Shown here piece after piece: positions 1 through 7,371 of a stretch of DNA of 64,000 nt; within the stretch, counting starts at the first letter, position 1, and each line of letters begins with the position of its first letter. The DNA is from Micromonospora sp. HM5-17 (lineage in GTDB: Bacteria > Actinomycetota > Actinomycetes > Mycobacteriales > Micromonosporaceae), in contig NZ_RJWA01000001.1 of assembly GCF_003762835.1 (NCBI RefSeq), positions 744,001 through 808,000 of the forward strand, given 5' to 3'. The notes below the pieces were generated by a model. That model was given only the letters and a program-made list of their open reading frames with translations. It was not told the DNA's origin and made no database searches. The position numbers and the translations under genes are program-made.

Positions 1-1
1 G

Positions 2-283
2 ACGATCCTGGAGGCGGCGACCGTCGGCGTGCCGACGGTGTCGACGTACCACAGCGGGATCCCGGAGGCGGTGCGGCACGGCGAGACAGGGCTGCTCGGC
101 GCCGAGGGGGACCGCGCGGCGCTAGCCGCGAACCTCCGGCGGCTGCTCACCGACGACGACCTGCGCGTCCGCCTCGGTGACCGGGCGCGACGGCACGTGG
201 CGGCCCACTTCGACCTGGCCACCCAGTCCCGCCGCCTCGAGGAGCTGTACGACAGGCTGCGGGTCGGCACCGTACCGGGCTGA
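2..283 (+). CDS. Glycosyltransferase family 4, C-terminal fragment
   Basis: Only the last 93 codons lie in the window; the frame is open from base 2 and ends at TGA 281-283. The fragment begins with EAATVGVPTVSTYHSGIPE, which matches the nucleotide-sugar binding E-x7-E region of GT-B fold (GT4) glycosyltransferases, followed by the usual 'GxTGLL' turn (HGETGLL) and a C-terminal amphipathic helix region. The enzyme would transfer a sugar from an activated donor to a glycan or lipid acceptor at the cytoplasmic side of the membrane. Donor and acceptor cannot be told from this piece. The family call is strong; the specific role is unknown. Confidence 0.85.
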   Translation, partial: TILEAATVGVPTVSTYHSGIPEAVRHGETGLLGAEGDRAALAANLRRLLTDDDLRVRLGDRARRHVAAHFDLATQSRRLEELYDRLRVGTVPG

Positions 284-392
284 GCTGCCGATAATCAGCT
301 GTCATCCGCCCTTCGGCCCGGGCTAGGGTCCCAGAGGTTCGCCGTCGGCCGGATGCCGGACGGCGCCACGGGAACGAAAGCAGGGGACGACA

Positions 393-1136
393 GTGATCAG
401 GACGTACACCGCGGTCGAGCGGCCCGACCTCTGGGCTCGGAAGATCGACTCCAAGCTGGTGTGGCCGGAGTACAACATGCACGGCGACGTGGCTGGCCGG
501 TACTGGAACCTGCTCGACGTGGAACTCGCCGACTTCCAGTTCGTCCTCTACGACGACGAGACCGACGAGGTGGTGGCCGAGGGCCACACCGGCCCGTTCG
601 GCTGGGACGGCGTGGACGCCCACCTGCCGGACGGCTTCGACCCGGCGCTCGAACTGATCTTCGAGCAGCGCCGGTCGGGTGCGCCGGTCAACACGCTCTG
701 CGCGCTGGCGGCCGAGATCCCGCGCGCCAACCGCAGCCGGGGGCTGGCCACCGAGATTCTGCGCGCGATGCGGAGCATCGCCGACCGGCACGGGTTCACC
801 CACCTGGTCGCGCCGGTCCGGCCCTCCTGGAAGGAGCGCTACCCGCTCACCCCGATCGAGCGGTACGTCCAGTGGCGGCGCCCCGACGGCCTGCTGTTCG
901 ACCCGTGGATGCGGGTGCACGAGCGGCTCGGCGCCCGGGTCGCGGGACCGCTGCCGCGCTCGTTCCGGATCACCGCCCCGGTCGCCGACTGGGAGTCGTG
1001 GACCGGTCTGGTCTTCCCCGAGTCCGGGGAGTACGTCTTCCCCGAGGGCCTCGCCCCGGTGCACATCGACCGGGAGGCCGACCTGGGGTCGTACTGGGAA
1101 CCGAACGTCTGGATGGTCCACCCGCCGTTGCGGTAG
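393..1136 (+). CDS. GNAT-like N-acetyltransferase, substrate unknown
   Basis: A 247-residue soluble protein starting at GTG 393, with a GGGGA ribosome site about 5 nt upstream. The middle (about residues 100-140) has the pattern NRSRGLATEILRAMRSIA, resembling the acetyl-CoA pyrophosphate loop (R-x-x-G-x-A) and following helix of GNAT enzymes, then a strand HLVAPVRPSWK. The family match is moderate; the C-terminal half is not diagnostic and no substrate can be named. A TAGGGT hexamer at 324-329 could be its -10 element. It stands alone: the upstream gene ends 110 bp earlier and the next starts 125 bp downstream. Confidence 0.6.
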   Translation: MIRTYTAVERPDLWARKIDSKLVWPEYNMHGDVAGRYWNLLDVELADFQFVLYDDETDEVVAEGHTGPFGWDGVDAHLPDGFDPALELIFEQRRSGAPVNTLCALAAEIPRANRSRGLATEILRAMRSIADRHGFTHLVAPVRPSWKERYPLTPIERYVQWRRPDGLLFDPWMRVHERLGARVAGPLPRSFRITAPVADWESWTGLVFPESGEYVFPEGLAPVHIDREADLGSYWEPNVWMVHPPLR

Positions 1137-1261
1137 CCCTCCGTACTCCGGTGGCGACCCCGCCATCCACTGGCGACTCCCTGGTGACCGCCAGCCCTGC
1201 CCGCGATGCCGTCGTCGCTCCGACATCGACAAGCCGAGGCCGCAACCGGGAGGATCGATTT

Positions 1262-1492
1262 ATGTTCTGGGCTCCCGCCACGGTGATCAATTTGTTGGTG
1301 TATGGTCTCGTCTTCGCTGGTCTGGGCGGTTACGCGCTGATCCGCGCCGTGCCGGCATACCTCGAGAGCCAGGACGGCGCGATCCTCTTTGTGATCATCG
1401 TGGGGGTCGCGTTCCTCGCGATCGCCGTGGCCGCGTTCTGGCGGGCCGGGCGGGCGCGCAGGGCGGGGGCAGGCTGGTTCGACGAGGCCTGA
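1262..1492 (+). CDS. Small two-helix membrane protein
   Basis: A 76-aa product starting at ATG 1262 behind a GGGAGGA ribosome site (about 1249-1255). Two hydrophobic segments are visible, about residues 6-27 (TVINLLVYGLVFAGLGGYAL) and 41-62 (AILFVIIVGVAFLAIAVAAF), followed by an Arg-rich cytoplasmic-type tail. A much longer reading frame runs through this stretch from 353, but the good ribosome site, the ATG and the hydrophobic profile support the short gene. No family is recognised and no function is proposed. Confidence 0.6.
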   Translation: MFWAPATVINLLVYGLVFAGLGGYALIRAVPAYLESQDGAILFVIIVGVAFLAIAVAAFWRAGRARRAGAGWFDEA

Positions 1493-1521
1493 TGAGCGCG
1501 GGCGGCCGGCCCGTCTGGTTG

Positions 1522-2454
1522 TCAGCGGACGGTGGCGGCCGGCGTCGGTTCGGTGGCGGTGCCCAGCGCTGCGGCCCGGGTACGCCGGACCTGTCGGATC
1601 CCGTCCGCGGAGAAGACGATCAGCGCGAGCCAGACCAGGGTGAACCCGACGAGCCGGGCCGGCGGCATCGGCTCGTGGAAGATCAGAACGCCGACGCCGA
1701 GTTGGAGGATCGGGGCGAGGTACTGCAGCATCCCCAACGCGGTCAGGCTGAGCCGGTTCGCCGCACCGGCGAAGAGCATCAGGGGGGTGGCGGTCGCCGC
1801 ACCGGCCAGGATCAGCAGCACGGTGTGCCAGGCCGAGACGTGGCCGAAGGTCGAGTCGCCGCGTGCGGTGAGCCAGGCCAGGTAGCCGAGCGCCGGCAGC
1901 GCCAGCGCCGCCGACTCGACGAACATCCCCTCGGCGGCGGGCAACCCGAGCTGCTTCTTGACCAGGCTGTACCCACCGAAGCTCAGTGCCAGGGTGAGCG
2001 CGATGTACGGTGGCCGACCGTAGTCGATGGTCAGCACCGCCACCGCGATGCCGCTGATGCCGAGTGCCGCCCACTGGGCCACCCGGAGCCGTTCGCGAAG
2101 CACGGTGACGCCGAGCAGCACCACGACCAGCGGGTTGATGAAGTAGCCCAGAGCGGTCTCCACCACCCGCTCGGAGTTGACGCCGTAGATGTAGGTGCCC
2201 CAGTTGACGGCGATCAGCGCGGCGGCCAGGGCCACCCTGGCGAGTTTGGCCGGCTGGTGGCGCAGGTCACGCAGGAATCGCCAGTTGCGGGCCACGGCCA
2301 GCAGCAGCGCGACGAAGACCGCCGCCCAGACCACCCGGTGCGCCAGGATCTCGATCGGTCCGGCCGGTTCGAGCAGCCGGATGTAGAGCGGAAAGAACCC
2401 CCACAGGGTGTACGCTCCGAGCCCGCACAGATATCCGACACGCGCCTGGTTCAC
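1522..2454 (-). CDS. rarD: RarD-type EamA transporter
   Basis: A 310-aa protein with about ten transmembrane helices and RarD signatures: AYTLWGFFPLYIRLL near the N-terminus, AHRVVW, the block NWGTYIYGVN followed by VETALGYFINPLVVVLLG, and HEPMPPARLVGFTLVW near the C-terminus. Members belong to the drug/metabolite transporter superfamily; in most the substrate is unproven and resistance phenotypes are reported only for some. It starts at GTG 2454, whose bases overlap the stop of the upstream acetyltransferase in a GTGA (2451-2454), so the two genes are probably translated from one message. Length is typical for the family. Confidence 0.88.
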   Translation of the reverse strand: MNQARVGYLCGLGAYTLWGFFPLYIRLLEPAGPIEILAHRVVWAAVFVALLLAVARNWRFLRDLRHQPAKLARVALAAALIAVNWGTYIYGVNSERVVETALGYFINPLVVVLLGVTVLRERLRVAQWAALGISGIAVAVLTIDYGRPPYIALTLALSFGGYSLVKKQLGLPAAEGMFVESAALALPALGYLAWLTARGDSTFGHVSAWHTVLLILAGAATATPLMLFAGAANRLSLTALGMLQYLAPILQLGVGVLIFHEPMPPARLVGFTLVWLALIVFSADGIRQVRRTRAAALGTATEPTPAATVR

Positions 2455-2945
2455 GGTGCCACTGTAAGTGGCTGCATGGGGTCAGACCCCTTTCCCGTGA
2501 GCGGTCTCACCTGCTGCGGCGTCCACTCCATCCACATGCCGGGATCAGGCAACGGGTGGAACCCGAGCGGCGCGTAGAGGCCGTGCGCGTCGCGGGTGAC
2601 GAGCATGATCCGGCGTAGGCCCAGCCCGGCCAGCTCGTCACAGGCGGTGCCGACCAGCCAGCGGGCCAACCCACGGCCGCGTTCCGCCCGGTCGACGTAG
2701 ACGTCGCAGACCCAGGCGAAGGTGGCCCGGTCCGTGACCACCCGGCCGAAGGCCACCTGGGCGCCATCCCCGGGGCAGTACACCCCGTACGCCGTCGAGC
2801 CCTCGATCGCACGGAGCAGCACGTCTCGGGGCCGGCCCAGCGCCCAGTACGCGTCGGTGGAGAGCCAGTGGTGTACCCGGTCCAGGTCGAGCCGGCCTGG
2901 GTCGGTGGAGAGTTCGTATCCGTCCTCGCGGGTCAGGTTCAGCAC
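2451..2945 (-). CDS. GNAT family N-acetyltransferase
   Basis: A 164-aa protein with the GNAT core: strand VCDVYVDRAERGRGLARWLV containing the R-x-x-G-x-A acetyl-CoA loop, then LGLRRIMLVTRDAHGLYAPLGFHPL, the usual C-terminal 'YxxxGF' motif. It would acetylate a small amine or peptide amine using acetyl-CoA in the cytoplasm; the substrate is unknown. I place the start at GTG 2945, because the family normally begins just before the first strand; an in-frame start at 2987 would add 14 Gly/Pro-rich residues. The stop overlaps the start of rarD (GTGA), indicating coupled translation. Confidence 0.8.
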   Translation of the reverse strand: MLNLTREDGYELSTDPGRLDLDRVHHWLSTDAYWALGRPRDVLLRAIEGSTAYGVYCPGDGAQVAFGRVVTDRATFAWVCDVYVDRAERGRGLARWLVGTACDELAGLGLRRIMLVTRDAHGLYAPLGFHPLPDPGMWMEWTPQQVRPLTGKGSDPMQPLTVAP

Positions 2946-3023
2946 GCCGTGACCGTATCCCCGGCCTGGCGGCCCGCCACCGGCCAATTCCTGGGCGGTG
3001 GCCTCCTGCCGTCGACGCGCGGC

Positions 3024-3410
3024 TCAGTCGCGGTCCAGCACCAGACCCAGCAACCAGGTGACCAGGCCGACGAAGATCGCCCCCAGCATCGCCGCCGGCC
3101 AGAACCCGTCGACGTCGAAGGGCAGGCCGAGCTGCCCGGCGATCGCGCCGGTGAGCAGGAACAGCAGGGCGTTCACCACGAGTGCGATCAGGCCGAGGGT
3201 CAGCACGTAGAGCCCGCAGCCGAGGATCTTGATGATCGGCTGGAGCACCGCGTTGACCAGGCCGAAGATGGCCGCCACCACCAGCAGCGTCCCGACCGCG
3301 CCGAGCGCCGAGTCGGCGCTCAGGGTGATGCCCGGGATGATGAGCGTGGCGAGCCAGAACGCCACGGCGGTGCTGACGAGCCGGATGAGAGGACCCTTCA
3401 GAAACTCCAC
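3024..3410 (-). CDS. Phage holin family (4-TM) membrane protein
   Basis: A 128-aa protein with four hydrophobic helices (LIRLVSTAVAFWLATLIIPG, AVGTLLVVAAIFGLVNAVLQ, LYVLTLGLIALVVNALLFLL, and FWPAAMLGAIFVGLVTWLLG). The Pro-Ile repeat LQPIIKILGCGLYVLTLGL is characteristic of the PF04020-type holin-like family, common as single chromosomal genes in actinobacteria; despite the name, lytic function is not implied. GTG 3410 is chosen because the family begins at the first helix. The frame continues 32 codons further upstream into the repeated segment 3411-3590, where the same peptide is also encoded antisense in the second repeat copy; that extension is repeat sequence, not gene. Confidence 0.72.
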   Translation of the reverse strand: MEFLKGPLIRLVSTAVAFWLATLIIPGITLSADSALGAVGTLLVVAAIFGLVNAVLQPIIKILGCGLYVLTLGLIALVVNALLFLLTGAIAGQLGLPFDVDGFWPAAMLGAIFVGLVTWLLGLVLDRD

Positions 3411-3590
3411 CCGGCCGATCGTGTCACGGTGCGGCAAACCAGGGAAGCCCCGGGCCGGGGCGGAGACGTTTGACCGCCGGATCCGGGCGTCGGATGGTGA
3501 CGACATCGGTCAGTCTCGCGGGAGATCCTGCCGGGTCGTCCGGTGTACGGTCCGAAGTGGTGGACCCGCCCGGGCCTCGCCAGCCACCCC
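3411..3590. repeat. Direct repeat copy 1, upstream of first XRE regulator
   Basis: This 180-bp block matches 4833-5013 with seven substitutions and one single-base indel by my reading (about 96% identity). It ends about 20 bp before the start of the regulator at 3613. It holds a possible promoter, TTGACC at 3470-3475 and GATGGT at 3493-3498 with a 17-bp spacer, present in both copies. The coding sequences downstream of the two copies are not similarly conserved. Confidence 0.95.
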
Positions 3591-3612
3591 GGCACTCTAT
3601 GGGAGCAGGTCG

Positions 3613-4827
3613 ATGGATTCCGGTGATCTGCCGACTCTGACGGTCGGGCAACGGATCAAGCTGCACCGCGAACGCGTAGGGAAGACCCGGGCTGTGCTCG
3701 GTGGGCTCGTGGGTCGGTCGGCCGAGTGGGTCAAGGCTGTGGAAACCGGCCGCCTACTGCCGCCACGACTTCCTATGCTTGGCCAGATCGCCAAGGCACT
3801 GCGGGTGGATCTCTCGGCACTGATTGGTTCAGATGAAGCGGTCTCGGTAGCTGTAGGACCGGGCCACCCGCAACTTCCGGCCGTTCGTGAGGCGTTGAAC
3901 CGGTGGCCTATCCGCCTTGATGCCGAACCAGAACCACTCGACCACATCTGTGTCCGGCTGGAGGCCGCGTGGCGGGCGCGGCACGCTGCTCCCGACCACC
4001 GGACCGTCGTTGGCGCGCTCCTCCCGAAACTGATCCGTGACGCCCAGCGCGCGACGTGGACCAGCAGCGGCGATCAGCAACGTCGGGCGTATGCCGTGCT
4101 CGCCAATGTGCTCGGCCTGACCCAGATGTTTCTGGCATACCAGCCGGCTGCGGACCTGGTGTGGCGGACCGTCGACCGGGCGATGCTTGCGGCTCAGGAG
4201 TCCGCTGACCCGCTTGCCTTGGCCGGCGCGACGTGGTTCGCGGCGGCGGCGCATTGTGAGACCGGTGACTGGGACACCGCCATGACAGTCGTCCTGGATA
4301 CGGTTCGAGCGATCGAACCTGTGTTGCCGGACGCCTCCAACGACTTGCTTGCGATGTGGGGCGCTCTACAGGTGGAGGCCGCGCACACTGCTGCGCGTGC
4401 CGGTGAGGCCGGGAAGGCATGGCGTCATCTGGACATCGCGGCAGATGTTGCGAAGCGGCTTCCGGATGACTACCACCAGACGTGGTCCAGCTTCGGCAAG
4501 GCCATTATGGGGCCTCATGCGGTCACCGTAGAGGTCGAATTGCGCAAGGGTGGCCACGCACTCCGACACGCGGAACGTTCGGCTCCGGATGCTATTCCGT
4601 CCCGTCCCCGGCGAGCCCGTCATCTGATCGAGGTAGCTCGGGGTCACCAGCTTCGTAACGACAAGGAAGCGATGTTGGTGAACCTCGACCGGGCGTACCA
4701 GACAGCTCCGGAAACGATTCGCTACAACGGGTTTGCCCGCTCGATGGTGCGAGAACTGCTTGACGGTCCCGTTCCGCATCGCCGTCGAGCCCACGACCTC
4801 GCCGTCAAGGTGGGCCTCGTGCAATAG
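3613..4827 (+). CDS. XRE-family regulator with C-terminal helical-repeat domain
   Basis: A 404-aa protein starting at ATG 3613 with ribosome site GGGAGCAGG at 3601-3609. Residues about 8-65 form a Cro/CI helix-turn-helix (TVGQRIKLHRERVGKTRAVL, then RSAEWVKAVETGR). The remaining ~300 residues are Ala/Leu-rich helices resembling TPR-like sensor domains of actinobacterial XRE regulators. Such proteins are DNA-binding transcription factors, some responding to peptides; no ligand is known here. The GC content of the gene looks somewhat lower than its neighbours. It lies between the two copies of the 180-bp repeat and is followed by a paralogous regulator, suggesting a paired arrangement. Confidence 0.8.
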   Translation: MDSGDLPTLTVGQRIKLHRERVGKTRAVLGGLVGRSAEWVKAVETGRLLPPRLPMLGQIAKALRVDLSALIGSDEAVSVAVGPGHPQLPAVREALNRWPIRLDAEPEPLDHICVRLEAAWRARHAAPDHRTVVGALLPKLIRDAQRATWTSSGDQQRRAYAVLANVLGLTQMFLAYQPAADLVWRTVDRAMLAAQESADPLALAGATWFAAAAHCETGDWDTAMTVVLDTVRAIEPVLPDASNDLLAMWGALQVEAAHTAARAGEAGKAWRHLDIAADVAKRLPDDYHQTWSSFGKAIMGPHAVTVEVELRKGGHALRHAERSAPDAIPSRPRRARHLIEVARGHQLRNDKEAMLVNLDRAYQTAPETIRYNGFARSMVRELLDGPVPHRRRAHDLAVKVGLVQ

Positions 4828-4832
4828 GGGTA

Positions 4833-5013
4833 CCGGCCGATCGTGTGCCGGTGTGGCAAACCAGAAAAGCCCCCGGGCCGGGGCGGAGACGTTTGACCGC
4901 CGGATCCGGGCGTCGGATGGTGACGACATCGGTCAGTCTCGCGGGCGATCCTGCCGGGTCTTCCGGTGTACGGTCCGAAGTGGTGGACCCGCCCGGGCCT
5001 CGCCAGCCACCCC
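4833..5013. repeat. Direct repeat copy 2, upstream of second XRE regulator
   Basis: The second copy of the block at 3411-3590, beginning 6 bp after the stop of the first regulator and ending 24 bp before the start of the second. Differences cluster at its left end and around 4944 and 4958; the central ~110 bp are identical. Recombination between the copies would remove 1.42 kb, including the whole first regulator, and leave the second regulator with an intact upstream region. Confidence 0.95.
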
Positions 5014-5037
5014 AGCCCTTCAGGGGAGTTGATCAGT

Positions 5038-6216
5038 GTGGTCGAGACGGAGACGATAGGCGCACGGATCCGCTACTGGCGACTCCGTCGTCGCGGCATG
5101 ACACAGGCGGTGCTGGCCGGTCTTGCCGGGGTTTCGCAGCCGTACATCTCGCAGGTGGAAGCGGGACACAAGAGCATCGAACGACGCGCGACGCTGGTCG
5201 CTATCGCCTCCGCGTTGCAGGTGACGGTGGCCGACCTGCTCGGTCAGCCCGGTGACCCCACCGACCCCGTGAAGGCTGGTGCGGCCGACGCCGTACCTGC
5301 GATCTGGGCAGCACTGGTGGAGATCGAGGAAGGTGAGCGTCGCCCACCGGCCCGTACCCGCGAGCAGTTGTCTGCCGCCATCGACCACAGCATTGAGTTG
5401 CGTAACCGCGCCGACTACGCACGCATGGCCGGACTGCTGCCGAACCTGTTGTTCGACGCGGCGCACAACCCTCGGACGCTCGCACAGGTCAGCTATCACA
5501 CCGCGACGTGCCTTCGGCATCTCGGCTATCGACACCTGGCACAGACGGCGGCCAGGATCGCGGTCTCGGCGGCGGAGGAGTCGGAAGCGCCCGAGTGGAT
5601 CGGAGCGGCCCGTTTTGCGTACGCGCAATCGTTGCCGATCGAGACGGCCGAGATCGCGTCTCGCGCCGCCGCTCGGTCCGTTGCCGACCTGCAAGCCGCC
5701 GCGGCCGTGCCCGAGGTACGGCAGATTCTCGGCCAACTGCATCTCTCCGCGAGTTTCACCGCTGCGGTCGCCGGCCGCGACGACGATTCGGCGGCGCACC
5801 TGGCCGAGGCGACCAGGGAGGCCGACAGCCTCGGTGACCCGGCGGACGGTGCGGGGTTCAACCAGTGCGGCTTCGGCCCCACCAACGTCGCGCTCTGGCG
5901 GATGTCAATAGCCGTCGAGCGCGGTGAGTACGGGCGAGTGATCGAGCTTGCGCGTAAGGTGCGGCCAGACGCCCTGTCGGCTGCGATTCGGCATCAGTCG
6001 TACTGGTTGGACCTCGGCCGAGCTCTGGCCCACTCCGGTCGGCGAGACGGTGAGGCGCTGGGCGCGCTCCTGCGGGCGGAGCGGTCTGCTCCCGTGCAGT
6101 TCCGGCTCAACCCGCTCGCCCGGGACACGGTCGTGATGTTGATCCGTCGAGCCCATCGCCGGTCTGTGCCGCACGGCCTTCGTACGCTTGCCCGCCAATT
6201 CGATATCGACGCATAA
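5038..6216 (+). CDS. XRE-family regulator with TPR-like C-terminal domain
   Basis: A 392-aa protein starting at GTG 5038, with AGGGGAG about 9 nt upstream. Residues about 5-65 are a clear HTH_3 domain (IGARIRYWRLRRRGMTQAVL, VSQPYISQVEAGHKSIERR, VTVADLLG). The C-terminal ~320 residues consist of repeated Ala-rich helices, e.g. around LAQVSYHTATCLRHLGYRHL, as in TPR-like sensor domains of Streptomyces-type XRE regulators. It is a likely cytoplasmic transcription factor. It shares architecture and upstream DNA with the regulator at 3613, but the two proteins look only distantly similar. The next gene starts 153 bp downstream after two small hairpins. Confidence 0.85.
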   Translation: MVETETIGARIRYWRLRRRGMTQAVLAGLAGVSQPYISQVEAGHKSIERRATLVAIASALQVTVADLLGQPGDPTDPVKAGAADAVPAIWAALVEIEEGERRPPARTREQLSAAIDHSIELRNRADYARMAGLLPNLLFDAAHNPRTLAQVSYHTATCLRHLGYRHLAQTAARIAVSAAEESEAPEWIGAARFAYAQSLPIETAEIASRAAARSVADLQAAAAVPEVRQILGQLHLSASFTAAVAGRDDDSAAHLAEATREADSLGDPADGAGFNQCGFGPTNVALWRMSIAVERGEYGRVIELARKVRPDALSAAIRHQSYWLDLGRALAHSGRRDGEALGALLRAERSAPVQFRLNPLARDTVVMLIRRAHRRSVPHGLRTLARQFDIDA

Positions 6217-6245
6217 CCGACGGTAATAGAGTTCCTCACCGCTCT

Positions 6246-6292
6246 CCGTAGCGTTCCGGCTACGGGCGCGCGGCTGGCCGTGCGGCCAGCCG
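6246..6292 (+). terminator. Tandem hairpins after second XRE regulator
   Basis: Two hairpins follow the stop at 6216: CCGTAG/CTACGG (6246-6265, 6-bp stem) and CGGCTGGCC/GGCCAGCCG (6271-6292, 9-bp stem with a 4-nt loop). There is no U-tract, as is common for actinobacterial terminators. Confidence 0.5.
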
Positions 6293-6369
6293 TACCCGAG
6301 CGCCCGCCGGCCCGGGTTCCGATCCGCCCATCACACCCGGGCCGGCCACCGGTAACGGAAGGGGATGTG

Positions 6370-6633
6370 GTGGGAATTCGGGAATGGTGGCAACGCCGTC
6401 GGACGGCGGCGTTGTTCGAGCGCCATGCGGCTGAAGTGCTCGCGGCGGCTCGGGAGGACGACGCCGAGGAGACCAGGCGGGCGATCGAGCGAGTGGAACT
6501 GGGGTGTCGCGAGCGGCACGACGACGCTGCCGAGCGGGCCGAGTATGGCTGGAACGGGCCGACCCGAATCAACGGGCTACCGCTGTTGACATACGGGCAG
6601 CGGTGCCGGTACGGCACCGGGCGGGCCGTCTGA
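6370..6633 (+). CDS. Small charged hypothetical protein
   Basis: An 87-aa product starting at GTG 6370 (GTG 6367 is also in frame) behind GGAAGGGG at 6357-6364. The N-terminal half is a basic/acidic helix region (REWWQRRRTAALFERHAAEV then REDDAEETRRAIERVE) and the C-terminus is polar, ending in LLTYGQRCRYGTGRAV. No known domain is recognised. It is the first of three closely spaced small genes (6370-7362) downstream of the two XRE regulators. Such small genes often accompany XRE regulators in Micromonosporaceae; their function is unknown. Confidence 0.55.
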   Translation: MGIREWWQRRRTAALFERHAAEVLAAAREDDAEETRRAIERVELGCRERHDDAAERAEYGWNGPTRINGLPLLTYGQRCRYGTGRAV

Positions 6634-6676
6634 TGGTGAGCCGGGTCTGGTGCCGGTGCCGGAACCGGAGCCGGCG

Positions 6677-6976
6677 ATGAGGGAACGGCCGCCACACCTC
6701 ACCGGGCCGGCGATCCCGGACGTCCCGACCGGCACGCTGCTGCGGTTGGCGCCCGGAGAGTGGTCCCACTGCCATGCGGTACCCGCAGGGAGCCGGCTCG
6801 ACGTGACGGTGTCCCGGGTACACCGGAACGTGGTCCGGCGGGACGAGGCCGGGTTGTGGGTCTGGGTGGTCGGCCACGAGCACCCCGCCTGCGGCTGGGC
6901 GCACGTCGAACGGCACCCGCCGTGCCGGCAACTGATGGTGCGAGTGGACGTCCTGGCCCGGGCGGTCGCCTCGTGA
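6677..6976 (+). CDS. Small hypothetical protein, coupled to next gene
   Basis: A 99-aa product. I choose ATG 6677, preceded by GGAG at about 6666, over GTG 6650, which would add a Pro/Glu-rich lead. It has beta-rich stretches (GTLLRLAPGEWSHCHAVPAG, LWVWVVGHEHPACGWAHVER) with conserved-looking His and Cys residues (C42, C77, C90 approximately). No family is recognised. Its stop TGA overlaps the GTG start of the next gene (GTGA, 6973-6976), so the two proteins are probably made in fixed ratio. Confidence 0.55.
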   Translation: MRERPPHLTGPAIPDVPTGTLLRLAPGEWSHCHAVPAGSRLDVTVSRVHRNVVRRDEAGLWVWVVGHEHPACGWAHVERHPPCRQLMVRVDVLARAVAS

Positions 6977-7362
6977 GCGGGAGTCCCGCGCCGCCCGGCC
7001 CGGCGGTCGGGGTGGCGTACGAGCTGATCACCGGCCACGCCGCGGGACAGACCTGCCCGTCCTGCCGGGACGGGTGGTGCCCGGCGGCGGAGTGGGCGCT
7101 GTGGCTGGTGGTCGCCGACGACCAGCTTCCTCCGGGTGGTCGGGATCCGGTGACCGCGGTGGCTCGACAGGTGTACCTGGCGCACCGGGCGCGGCCGAGG
7201 GGCGGCTGTCGCCCGTGCGGGCTGCCGGACTGCGAGCGGATGGAGATCGCCAGCGCCTGGCTGCTGCGCGCCGGAGAGCTGCACGAGGTCCGTACCTGGC
7301 ACCTGGCCGGCACGGACGTGCTGATGCCGGTCGCGCCCGACCCCTCGGGGCCCGCCCGGTGA
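6973..7362 (+). CDS. Hypothetical protein with two Cys clusters
   Basis: A 129-aa product starting at GTG 6973, coupled by a GTGA overlap to the preceding gene. It contains two short cysteine clusters, CPSCRDGWC (about residues 29-37) and CRPCGLPDC (about 81-89), which together could bind a zinc ion, although the rest does not match a named zinc ribbon. The middle is helical (EWALWLVVADDQLPPGG). It may be a partner or output protein of the upstream XRE regulators, based only on position. It converges on eccE with 9 bp between stops. Confidence 0.58.
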   Translation: MSGSPAPPGPAVGVAYELITGHAAGQTCPSCRDGWCPAAEWALWLVVADDQLPPGGRDPVTAVARQVYLAHRARPRGGCRPCGLPDCERMEIASAWLLRAGELHEVRTWHLAGTDVLMPVAPDPSGPAR

Positions 7363-7371
7363 CGCGGCGAA

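Noticed and set aside
3411-3506. N-terminal extension of the holin-like protein (identical peptide also antisense in the second repeat copy)
   Set aside because: The extension is simply translated direct-repeat DNA; the family starts at the first helix (GTG 3410).
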